Origin: Rhodococcus xishaensis
Lineage (GTDB): Bacteria; Actinomycetota; Actinomycetes; Mycobacteriales; Mycobacteriaceae
Direction: 5' to 3'
Assembly (NCBI RefSeq): GCF_004011825.1
Contig: NZ_RKLO01000003.1
Coordinates: 517,741-581,740, forward strand
Length of the DNA: 64,000 nt
Below the pieces are notes generated by a model that ran no database searches, was not told the origin of the DNA, and saw only the letters and a program-made list of their open reading frames with translations. The position numbers and the translations under genes are program-made. How positions within the stretch are numbered: the stretch's first letter is position 1; the number at the start of each line of letters is the position of its first letter. Shown one piece after another: positions 49,071 to 56,846 of this stretch.

Positions 49071-50549
49071 CGGGAACTGATCGGACGGGTATTCGACGTC
49101 GGCAGCTTCGTGTCGTGGGATGTCACCCCGGTCGACGTGTCTCCGGATGCGAAGTACCGCACCGAACTCGACACGGCCGCGTCGAAGTCCGGGGTGGACG
49201 AATCCGTGATCACGGGCACCGCCGCCCTCGAGGGTCGTCGGGTTGCGGTCATTGCATGCGAGTTCTCGTTCCTCGCCGGCTCGATCGGGGTTGCCGCCGC
49301 CGAGCGGATCGTCACGGCGATCGAGCGGGCCACCGCCGAGGGACTGCCGCTGCTGGCGTCACCGACGTCCGGCGGAACCCGCATGCAAGAGGGCACGATC
49401 GCGTTCGTGCAGATGGTCAAGATCACCGCCGCCATCGCCGCGCACAAGACCGCACACCTGCCATATCTCGTGTACTTGCGCGACCCCACCACGGGGGGCG
49501 TATTCGCGTCGTGGGGATCGTTGGGGCACGTGACGATCGCGGAACCCGGGGCACTCGTCGGCTTCCTCGGACCCCGCGTGTACAAGGCGCTGTACGGCGC
49601 AGAGTTCCCGGCCGGTGTGCAGACGGCGGAGAACCTCTACCGCAAGGGCGTCATCGACGGCGTGGCATCCGTCGACCAATTGCGTGAGCTGGTCGATCGA
49701 GCATTACACGTGTTGAGCGATCCGGCCGACGACACGATCCATATCCCGGAGCGTGAGGCACAGGACATCCCGGATGTACCGGCGTGGCAGTCGGTGATTG
49801 CATCGCGTCGTGCCGACCGTCCGGGCGTCCGCCAGCTGGTGCGCCACGCCTCTTCCACACGCGTGGCCCTCAGTGGCACCGGGCAGGGCGAGGTGGACTC
49901 GACAGTGCTGCTGTCCCTCGCGCGTTTCGGCGGCCAGCCTTGTGTGCTGTTCGGCCAGGACCGCGCGGGCCAGTCGGCGCTCAACACAATGGGCCCGGCC
50001 GCGCTGCGAGAGGCCCGCCGTGGCATGCGCATGGCCGCAGAGCTCCGAATGCCGCTCGTACTGGTGATCGACACGCTCGGGGCCGCGCTGTCGCAGGAGG
50101 CCGAGGAACGCGGCCTGGCCCCCGAGATCGCCCGGTGCATATCCGATCTCGTCACCCTTCGCACCTCCACCGTCTCGGTGATCCTGGGCCAGGGCACCGG
50201 TGGTGGCGCACTCGCGCTGCTGCCGGCCGACCGTGTCCTGGCCGCCCAGAACGGATGGCTCGCACCGCTTCCCCCCGAGGGTGCGAGCGCGATCGTGCAC
50301 CGCGACACCACCCACGCCCCGCAGATGGCGGCGGCGCAGGGCATCCGGTCGGTGGATCTCCTGCGCGACGGCGTCGTCGACACCGTCATCCCGGAACGAC
50401 CGGATGCCGCCCTCGAACCGGTGGAGTTCTCCGAACGCGTCGGCGCGGCGATCGCGCGCGAGATCGTCGCACTACGCGACTTCGCCGACGACGACCGGAT
50501 GTCCTCCCGCCTGGCGCGCTACCGCACCCTCGGCTTCCCTCCGGCCTGA
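49047..50549 (+). CDS. accD3: Acyl-CoA carboxylase carboxyltransferase subunit, AccD3-like
   Basis: The 500-aa protein joins N- and C-terminal crotonase-type carboxyltransferase halves. The N half includes ASPTSGGTRMQEGTIAFVQM, then RDPTTGGVFASWGSLGHVTI and GPRVYKAL. The C half includes FGQDRAGQSALNTMGPAALR, VIDTLGAALSQEAEERGLAP and ILGQGTGGGALALLPADRVL. The length and lack of a zinc-binding cap match mycobacterial AccD3. It transfers the carboxyl group from biotin to an acyl-CoA; its exact partner is not established. No accA gene is nearby. Confidence 0.85.
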   Translation: MSRTRISARELIGRVFDVGSFVSWDVTPVDVSPDAKYRTELDTAASKSGVDESVITGTAALEGRRVAVIACEFSFLAGSIGVAAAERIVTAIERATAEGLPLLASPTSGGTRMQEGTIAFVQMVKITAAIAAHKTAHLPYLVYLRDPTTGGVFASWGSLGHVTIAEPGALVGFLGPRVYKALYGAEFPAGVQTAENLYRKGVIDGVASVDQLRELVDRALHVLSDPADDTIHIPEREAQDIPDVPAWQSVIASRRADRPGVRQLVRHASSTRVALSGTGQGEVDSTVLLSLARFGGQPCVLFGQDRAGQSALNTMGPAALREARRGMRMAAELRMPLVLVIDTLGAALSQEAEERGLAPEIARCISDLVTLRTSTVSVILGQGTGGGALALLPADRVLAAQNGWLAPLPPEGASAIVHRDTTHAPQMAAAQGIRSVDLLRDGVVDTVIPERPDAALEPVEFSERVGAAIAREIVALRDFADDDRMSSRLARYRTLGFPPA

Positions 50550-50610
50550 GCGCCCACTCCTTCCGATTTCGCGCGGGTTCCCGTTCCCCGAGCCCAGAAG
50601 TGGGCGCTCA
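50547..50610 (+). terminator. 12-bp stem terminator-like hairpin after accD3
   Basis: TGAGCGCCCACT (50547-50558, starting with the accD3 stop codon) pairs perfectly with AGTGGGCGCTCA (50599-50610). The 40-nt loop is long and there is no T-run. Confidence 0.55.
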
Positions 50611-50708
50611 GGACGATCCATGCTCTTGGTTGCACCGGTCACAACCGGACCGCAGATGAGGCGAAGCTCACATAGGGTGTCCTTCGGAACACGAGAGGAC
50701 ACGAACAG

Positions 50709-52634
50709 ATGAGCCGAACCGAGCACGCACCTGGCACGCGCGCCGAAGCGTATGCCATCGCCTTCGAGGAGAGCCTCGAGCATCCGGACACTTTCTGGCT
50801 CGCGGCCGCCGACGCTATCGCGTGGGACTCCGCGCCGACACTCGCTCTGGACCGCTCGAACGCCCCGATGTACCGGTGGTTCCCTGATGCCACCCTCAAC
50901 ACGTGCTTCAACGCACTCGACCGGCACGTGCGCGACGGGCACGGCGACGAGCCTGCGCTCATCTACGACTCGGCGATGGTGCCCACGAAGCGGACGTACA
51001 CGTACTCCGAGTTGCTCGCCGAGGTCGCCCGGTTCGCCGGCGTGCTGGCCGGGCAGGGCGTCGCAGCCGGCGACCGCGTCGTCATCTACATGCCGATGAT
51101 CCCCGAGGCGGCGATCGCGATGCTCGCGTGCGCCCGCATCGGCGCCGTTCACTCGGTCGTGTTCGGCGGATTCGCCGCCAAGGAGCTGGCCACCCGCATC
51201 GACGACGCTCAGCCGGTCGTCCTCGTCACCGCGTCCGGCGGCCTCGAGCCCGGGCGCACCGTCGAGTATTTGCCGATCGTCGACCAGGCGGTCGAGATGT
51301 CGGAGTATCCACCACACACCGTCATCGTCAAGAAGCGCCCGAGCATCCACGGCTCCGCTACCGACTACCGCGACCGCGGCGCGTTGTGGTCCGACTGGGA
51401 TGACCTAGCTGCCGACGCCGCGGACGCCGACCCCGTCCCGGTCGCGGCGACCGACCCGCTGTACATCCTCTACACCTCCGGCACCACCGGGAAGCCCAAG
51501 GGCGTCGTCCGTGACAACGGCGGTCATGCGGTCGCGCTGGCTTGGTCGATGCGGAACCTCTACGACATCGGGCCCGGCGACGTCATGTGGAGCGCATCGG
51601 ATGTGGGCTGGGTCGTCGGCCACTCCTACATCGTCTACGCACCACTACTCGTCGGCGCGACGACCGTGATGTACGAGGGTAAGCCGGTCGGCACACCCGA
51701 CGCGGGTGCGTTCTGGAGAGTGATCGAGGAGCACAACGTGTCTGCGCTGTTCACCGCGCCGACCGCGATCCGTGCGATCCGCAAGGCCGACCCGGACGCA
51801 GTCGAGCTCGCCAAGTACGACGTCTCGTCGATGGCGACACTGTTCACCGCCGGCGAGCGCCTGGACCCAGACACGTACTCGTGGGCCACCGAGAAGCTCG
51901 GCGTCCCCGTGGTCGACCACTGGTGGCAGACCGAGACAGGCTGGGCGATCTGCGCGAATCTGCGAGGGCTCGATCCGATGCCGATCAAGGCGGGCTCCTC
52001 CACCGTCCCCACGCCCGGCTACCGTGTCGGCATCGTCGACAGCGAGGGCGTCCCGGTTCCGTCGGGGACCGAGGGCAACATCGTGATCGCCCTGCCGCTC
52101 CCGCCGGGCACGCTGGCCGGACTCTGGCGCGACGAGGAGCGTTTCGTCAAGTCGTACCTGTCGGCGTTCGACGGCTACTACCTCACCGGCGACACCGGTT
52201 TCATCGACGATGACGGCTACGTGTTCGTCCTGGGCCGCAGCGATGATGTCATCAACGTTGCCGGACACAGACTTTCGACTGGCAGCATGGAGGCTGTCGT
52301 CGCCTCCCATCCCGCCGTGGCGGAGTGCGCCGTGATCGGCATCCACGATGACCTTAAGGGTCAGCGGCCCAGCGGCTACGTCGTACTCAAGGCCGGCGTC
52401 GAGATCGAAGAAGACATTCTGCGCACGGAACTCGTCGCGATGGTTCGGGAGCAGATCGGTGCGGTCGCCACGTTCCGCGATGTCACGGTCGTCCCGGCGC
52501 TCCCGAAGACGCGCTCGGGCAAGATCCTGCGCAAGACGATGCGCCAGATCGCCGACAACGTCGAGTACGCCGTGCCGTCCACCATCGAGGACGCCTCGGT
52601 TCTCGACGCACTCGAGAAGCTGCTGCGGGGATAG
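50709..52634 (+). CDS. prpE: Propionyl-CoA synthetase-like AMP-dependent ligase (PrpE)
   Basis: The 641-aa protein matches the acetyl/propionyl-CoA synthetase layout: an N-terminal ACAS region (HPDTFWLAAADAIAWDSAPT), then LYILYTSGTTGKPKGVVRDN (P-loop), SDVGWVVGHSYIVYAPLLVG, WWQTETGWAI, YYLTGDTGFIDDDGYVFVLG (hinge) and the catalytic Lys in TRSGKILRKTMRQIADN. W(Y)xxDxGW and length fit PrpE better than Acs. It makes propionyl-CoA from propionate for methylmalonyl or methylcitrate routes. Confidence 0.87.
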   Translation: MSRTEHAPGTRAEAYAIAFEESLEHPDTFWLAAADAIAWDSAPTLALDRSNAPMYRWFPDATLNTCFNALDRHVRDGHGDEPALIYDSAMVPTKRTYTYSELLAEVARFAGVLAGQGVAAGDRVVIYMPMIPEAAIAMLACARIGAVHSVVFGGFAAKELATRIDDAQPVVLVTASGGLEPGRTVEYLPIVDQAVEMSEYPPHTVIVKKRPSIHGSATDYRDRGALWSDWDDLAADAADADPVPVAATDPLYILYTSGTTGKPKGVVRDNGGHAVALAWSMRNLYDIGPGDVMWSASDVGWVVGHSYIVYAPLLVGATTVMYEGKPVGTPDAGAFWRVIEEHNVSALFTAPTAIRAIRKADPDAVELAKYDVSSMATLFTAGERLDPDTYSWATEKLGVPVVDHWWQTETGWAICANLRGLDPMPIKAGSSTVPTPGYRVGIVDSEGVPVPSGTEGNIVIALPLPPGTLAGLWRDEERFVKSYLSAFDGYYLTGDTGFIDDDGYVFVLGRSDDVINVAGHRLSTGSMEAVVASHPAVAECAVIGIHDDLKGQRPSGYVVLKAGVEIEEDILRTELVAMVREQIGAVATFRDVTVVPALPKTRSGKILRKTMRQIADNVEYAVPSTIEDASVLDALEKLLRG

Positions 52635-52785
52635 CCGCGGCGTAGGTGGAGCGCTCCGCACGCGCCGAGCGTGCGGAGCCCTTCCAATTCGGCAGGAAAC
52701 GGGTCACCCTCACCAATTTGACCAAACGACAGATGAGTTCGCTTACCTAAACCAGCAGGTCAGCGCACAATTTCCACTCTTGACT

Positions 52786-52805
52786 ATCACGGTACGATCA
52801 CGGTA
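52786..52805. promoter_or_regulatory. Pair of 9-bp direct repeats upstream of 52875 gene
   Basis: ATCACGGTA occurs at 52786-52794 and 52797-52805, exactly 11 bp apart (one helical turn), in a locally AT-rich stretch 70 bp upstream of the TTG start. This is a possible activator site. Confidence 0.4.
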
Positions 52806-52874
52806 AATTTACGAACAGGAATCGCTCAATCCTCGATTCGACGCCCACTGATTCGCACCGCCCGAGGGGGAGAA

Positions 52875-53708
52875 TTGTCCGTAGTCACCCCATCCGTTCG
52901 CACCACGCTGCGCGATCTCGTCGCGAGCAGCCAGCGGCGTCACTTCCTGCACGACCCTGAAGGGATCGAGCTGTCCAACCAAGCGGCCCTCCTGCGCGAG
53001 GTCGTGATCACTATCCAGACCTGTCTGGAACCGGACCTTGCCGCTATCCGGGAGGCTGCGCGCACAGACCCGTCCACGGACCCGCGCCGAGCCGAGGGCC
53101 CGGGGATACAGCTGATCGCCGCCATCGCCCAGTACCAGGAGATCCTCGACACACTGCTCGACATGGCCACGCTGACCGAGCGCGGACGCATGAGCACCGC
53201 GTGGACCCTGCTCGGCGGCGCTGCGGAACGGCTACGCATCCTCACCGCGCTCGAGTCACCGGCCGGAAACGAGGTGGCCCGGCAGTTGGCAGCCGCATCG
53301 GCGCACACCCGCGCCCGGTTCACAGCCGCGGCGGCCGACAACGTCGACCTCGGACTCTCCCCTGCCGTCGAATCGGTGGGCACCCCCGCCCAGGAGCCCG
53401 GTGTGCTGACCCTGCCGGAGCCCACGCGAGAGATCGCGGACCTCATCGAGCTCGTCGAACTGGGTGCGGCAACCAGCCGCAGCGGCGGCCCGCTGGGCGT
53501 GCTGCCCCTGGACGGCTCCCCACACGAGACCGACTACGATCACCTGGCTACGATCGGCGGCTACCAGTTCCACCTGGTTCTCGAGATCATTCGTTCCGCA
53601 ACCGATTCCCTGTGCGGCGTCGCTGGTCCGCTCACGGCCGACGAGGTCTGGTCGGCGTGGGCCGACGACATCCACGATGCCGTCGAGTTCGCTTGGGACT
53701 GCATCTAA
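52875..53708 (+). CDS. Hypothetical helical protein (277 aa)
   Basis: TTG start at 52875 after GAGGGGGAGAA. The protein is almost entirely helical (LRDLVASSQRRHFLHDPEGI, IAQYQEILDTLLDMATLTER, GYQFHLVLEIIRSATDSLCG) and has no TM segment or catalytic motif. A central Pro/Thr-rich linker (about 170-190) splits two helical halves. I do not recognise the family. Confidence 0.65.
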   Translation: MSVVTPSVRTTLRDLVASSQRRHFLHDPEGIELSNQAALLREVVITIQTCLEPDLAAIREAARTDPSTDPRRAEGPGIQLIAAIAQYQEILDTLLDMATLTERGRMSTAWTLLGGAAERLRILTALESPAGNEVARQLAAASAHTRARFTAAAADNVDLGLSPAVESVGTPAQEPGVLTLPEPTREIADLIELVELGAATSRSGGPLGVLPLDGSPHETDYDHLATIGGYQFHLVLEIIRSATDSLCGVAGPLTADEVWSAWADDIHDAVEFAWDCI

Positions 53709-53778
53709 GACGCACCGAGCCGCGGAGCAAGTTCAGCTGCTGGGCAACGCCTTCGGATAGGCATGGCCACGCAGCCGG

Positions 53779-55110
53779 TCACCCCAGTTCGCGGAATCGC
53801 GCCAAGGCCTCGCGCCGCTCCTCGGCGTGATCGACGACCTGGTCGGGGTACCCCTCGGGCCGAGCACCTTTGAGGGTATGGACCGCCTTTCCGCCTACCC
53901 CACGCAGTTCGGGCACCCACCGTCTCACGTAATCGCCTGTGGGATCGAACCTCTCACCCTGGACAGTCGGGTTGAACACGCGGAAGTAAGGTGCGGCATC
54001 AGTGCCGGAACCGGCCGTCCACTGCCAGCCGTGCTGATTCGACGCCAGGTCGCCGTCGACCAATTTCTGCATGAAGTACCGTGCTCCGCGCCACCACGGT
54101 AGGTGCAGGTCCTTGACGAGGAACGACGCCACGATCATACGGACCCGGTTGTGCATCCACCCCTGGGAGACCAACTGGCGCATGCCGGCGTCGACGATGG
54201 GGAATCCGGTGCGGCCCGTGCACCAGGCCTCGAACAGCGCGTCGGCGTCGTGTCCGGTGTCGCAACGCATTGCGTCGAACTTGGCGTCGTAGTTGCAACG
54301 CGCACTGTCCGGGCGCTGGAACAGGATGTCCGCGTAGAAGTCTCGCCAGGCGAGCTGACGCCGGTACTGCTCCGCGCCGCGGCCGCGCCTGTCGCCCAGG
54401 TCTGCCAGCATCGTCCGGGGGTGGATGTTGCCGAACTTCAGGTACACCGACATCCGACTGGTCGTGTCGAGGTCCGGGCGGTCGCGTTCGGCGTCGTAGC
54501 GAACCAGGTCGTCGGCGCAGAATTCTCGCCACCGCGCAAGCGCTGCTGTCTCGCCCGCCGCAAGTCCGGGCTGAGACGGCGCCGGAACATCTACGCGCCC
54601 CGTCAACCCACTGACGTCGTCGGGGTCGATCCACTCGAGCGTGTCGGTGCCGGTCCGGGCGGGTGCGTGCCAGCCATGCTCGAGCCACCGCTCGAACCAT
54701 GGCGTGAACACCTTGTACGCGGTACCGTCTTCCTTCCTCACCCGGCCCGGGGTGATCGCGTACGGCGAGCCGGTGGCCACCAACTCCACCTGTTCCGCCA
54801 CCGCTGTGTCTCGCTTCCGCCCGTACGGCCCGTAGTCGGCGCTGACGTGTACTTCTCGCGCGCCAACGGTCTTCGCGACCGATGGGACCACCTCGACCGG
54901 ATTGCCACGAACCACCAGGAGGCGCCCCGCCAACTGGCTATCCAGAGCAGACAGGCTGCGGTACAGGAAGTCTCGCCGTGGGCTGCCCGAGGGTCCGAGC
55001 AACCGATCGTCCAGGACGAACAGTGCCAACGCGCGCTCCCCCGCGATGTTCAACGTCGGCAGGTCGGCAAGGCGTAAGTCGCGCCGGAACCACACGAGGG
55101 ATTCGGTCAC
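53779..55110 (-). CDS. phrB: Deoxyribodipyrimidine photolyase
   Basis: The 443-aa protein has the N-terminal antenna-binding Rossmann domain (SLVWFRRDLRLADLPTLNIA) and the C-terminal FAD domain (GRTGFPIVDAGMRQL, GWMHNRVRMIVASFLVKDLH, GDLASNQHGWQWTAGSGTDA, PYFRVFNPTVQGERFDP). It repairs UV-induced cyclobutane pyrimidine dimers with blue light. Length and motifs match class I CPD photolyases. It is 12 bp from a GntR regulator. Confidence 0.93.
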   Translation of the reverse strand: MTESLVWFRRDLRLADLPTLNIAGERALALFVLDDRLLGPSGSPRRDFLYRSLSALDSQLAGRLLVVRGNPVEVVPSVAKTVGAREVHVSADYGPYGRKRDTAVAEQVELVATGSPYAITPGRVRKEDGTAYKVFTPWFERWLEHGWHAPARTGTDTLEWIDPDDVSGLTGRVDVPAPSQPGLAAGETAALARWREFCADDLVRYDAERDRPDLDTTSRMSVYLKFGNIHPRTMLADLGDRRGRGAEQYRRQLAWRDFYADILFQRPDSARCNYDAKFDAMRCDTGHDADALFEAWCTGRTGFPIVDAGMRQLVSQGWMHNRVRMIVASFLVKDLHLPWWRGARYFMQKLVDGDLASNQHGWQWTAGSGTDAAPYFRVFNPTVQGERFDPTGDYVRRWVPELRGVGGKAVHTLKGARPEGYPDQVVDHAEERREALARFRELG

Positions 55111-55122
55111 GTCGCCTCCTGG

Positions 55123-55785
55123 TCACGCCTCGACCCCGGCAATCAGCAATGTCGTCGTCAACTCGATATGTCGACGCAACTCGTCTACCGCGCGGTCGGC
55201 GTCCCGGTCGACTGCAGCTGCCGCTATGCGTTCGTGTTCGGCATCGACATCGCGGTCCGCCGACTTGTTGTCGCCGAGACCCCAGCAGCGGTACACCTCC
55301 GACACATCCCTGAGGTTCTCGGCAATCCGCACCAGTCGGGTATTCGGGCACGCCCGAAGAAGGACACTGTGGTAGTTGCTATGCGCCGAGAGCCACTCTT
55401 CGGCGACTCGCCCATCGGCGTCCACAGCCGGCGTCCGCGCAAGCGTGTGACGAGAATCGAGCACCGCCGATTCCCATTCGAGATCGCCATGCGCAATCGA
55501 ACGCCGCAGCGCCTCCGTCTCGATGAAAACGCGGGTTTCCGTAAGCTCCAACAGGTCCAGCACCGATACCGGGACCACCCTGAAGCCCATCTGCGCCTCT
55601 GAGACGGCGAGCCCCTGCTCGACGAGCCGTGGGAGTACCTCGCGCAACACGCCGGTGCTCACGTCGTAGCGTTCCTGCAGGCGACCGAAGGCGAGTTTCT
55701 CGCCCGGAGCCAACGCGCCGCAGAGGATGTCGGCACGCAAGCGCGCATGGACCCCGTCTGCGCGGGTGCCGCTCACCGGTGCCAT
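55123..55785 (-). CDS. GntR/FadR-type transcriptional regulator
   Basis: Start at ATG 55785 (MAPVSGTRADGVHARLRADI), 220 aa; the longer frame upstream lacks homology. A winged HTH (FGRLQERYDVSTGVLREVLP, RLVEQGLAVSEAQMGFRVVP) is followed by an all-helical FCD domain (ETRVFIETEALRRSIAHGDL, FHSVLLRACPNTRLVRI-type metal-binding His region). Only 12 bp separate it from the photolyase gene. Confidence 0.85.
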   Translation of the reverse strand: MAPVSGTRADGVHARLRADILCGALAPGEKLAFGRLQERYDVSTGVLREVLPRLVEQGLAVSEAQMGFRVVPVSVLDLLELTETRVFIETEALRRSIAHGDLEWESAVLDSRHTLARTPAVDADGRVAEEWLSAHSNYHSVLLRACPNTRLVRIAENLRDVSEVYRCWGLGDNKSADRDVDAEHERIAAAAVDRDADRAVDELRRHIELTTTLLIAGVEA

Positions 55786-56196
55786 GCCGCAAGTACAGGC
55801 CGTTCCGAAACGGGAGTCAAGTTTCGGAATTCCGTTGCATCTACTCATAATTTCCTGAACTACCGACACCGCCGACTGGACGGGGATCCGCAGTTCATCA
55901 TCGATCAGGATGGGCCATCGTCGCGCCCGCAGCCTCCTGGTCGAGCTTGGTGAAAGTTACTGTCGACCAAAAGCTCTCGAAGGCCGCATTTCGTCATCAC
56001 CACCAATTCGCCATCGCTGGAACGAATTCCGACACAACGCGCGGATCACTCACCGTCGGTGCCGGTTTGGCCACCAGGTACGCGCGAATGTGGCTTCCAT
56101 CGCGGTCGGCTTGCAACCGGTGCAGGAGGAACTCACAGGGCCGCCGGGCCGATACGGATCGGTGAATAGCATTCACAATGAACTAGCATCACCGAT

Positions 56197-56658
56197 ATGT
56201 CCGTTCATCCCGAGCACTACGACGTCGGCGACGCGCTCGCACGCGCCTACGTGCTCGCCGAGCACCTCTCCACATCTCTGCAGTCGGGCACTCGGCTGTT
56301 CGGGTTGACGACGGCGCGCACCCGGGCGCTGCTGTGTGTCCTGGAGAACCCGCCGATGACGCAGCGTGATCTCGCAGCCGCCCTACGGTGCAGCAAACGG
56401 CAGGTGACGGCCCTCGTCGACGCGCTCGAGGAGTCGGGCCACCTGCGCCGGGACCCGCATCCGAGGGATCGACGCGCCCACATCGTCGCCCTGACCGAGC
56501 GTGGTCGTAGCCACGCGGATCGGGTACGCCAGCTACGGGCGGACACTGCACGACGCCTGTTCGACGGGGTCGCCCCGCGGGACCTCGACGCCTTCGTCCG
56601 GGTCACCGACAGACTGATCGACCACTACGCGAACTCGATCCCGCGGACTGGAGAGTGA
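56197..56658 (+). CDS. MarR-family transcriptional regulator
   Basis: 153 aa with the MarR winged HTH: RALLCVLENPPMTQRDLAAA, LRCSKRQVTALVDALEESGH and LRRDPHPRDRRAHIVALTER. Dimerisation helices lie at both ends. Its stop overlaps a possible small gene (GTGA), which in turn overlaps the large membrane protein gene. It probably regulates its own operon. Confidence 0.88.
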   Translation: MSVHPEHYDVGDALARAYVLAEHLSTSLQSGTRLFGLTTARTRALLCVLENPPMTQRDLAAALRCSKRQVTALVDALEESGHLRRDPHPRDRRAHIVALTERGRSHADRVRQLRADTARRLFDGVAPRDLDAFVRVTDRLIDHYANSIPRTGE

Positions 56659-56846
56659 CAAGGATGCGTGGAACCGAAATAGTCGACGGGCACAATATTC
56701 AGGTGACCACAATTGCAATGGTCGCGGACGCCGCCCGCGCATACCGCCGCGACTGGCAGCACTCCAGTGAGACCCCCCTCACCAAGAGGGAACTCGAACC
56801 GGATCCCATCGGCGACATACGGTTGGTGACGTCTCTTGCGAGTTGA
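56655..56846 (+). CDS. Possible 63-aa small protein between MarR and flippase genes
   Basis: GTG 56655 (or ATG 56664) overlaps the MarR stop and the frame ends 11 bp inside the next gene. The product is polar and unrecognised (MRGTEIVDGHNIQVTTIAMV...). Overlap coupling favours translation, but the codon usage is not distinctive, so this may only be a spacer. Confidence 0.35.
   Translation: MTRMRGTEIVDGHNIQVTTIAMVADAARAYRRDWQHSSETPLTKRELEPDPIGDIRLVTSLAS

Noticed and set aside
54103..55077. Plus-strand 324-aa frame
   Set aside because: Antisense to the photolyase gene.
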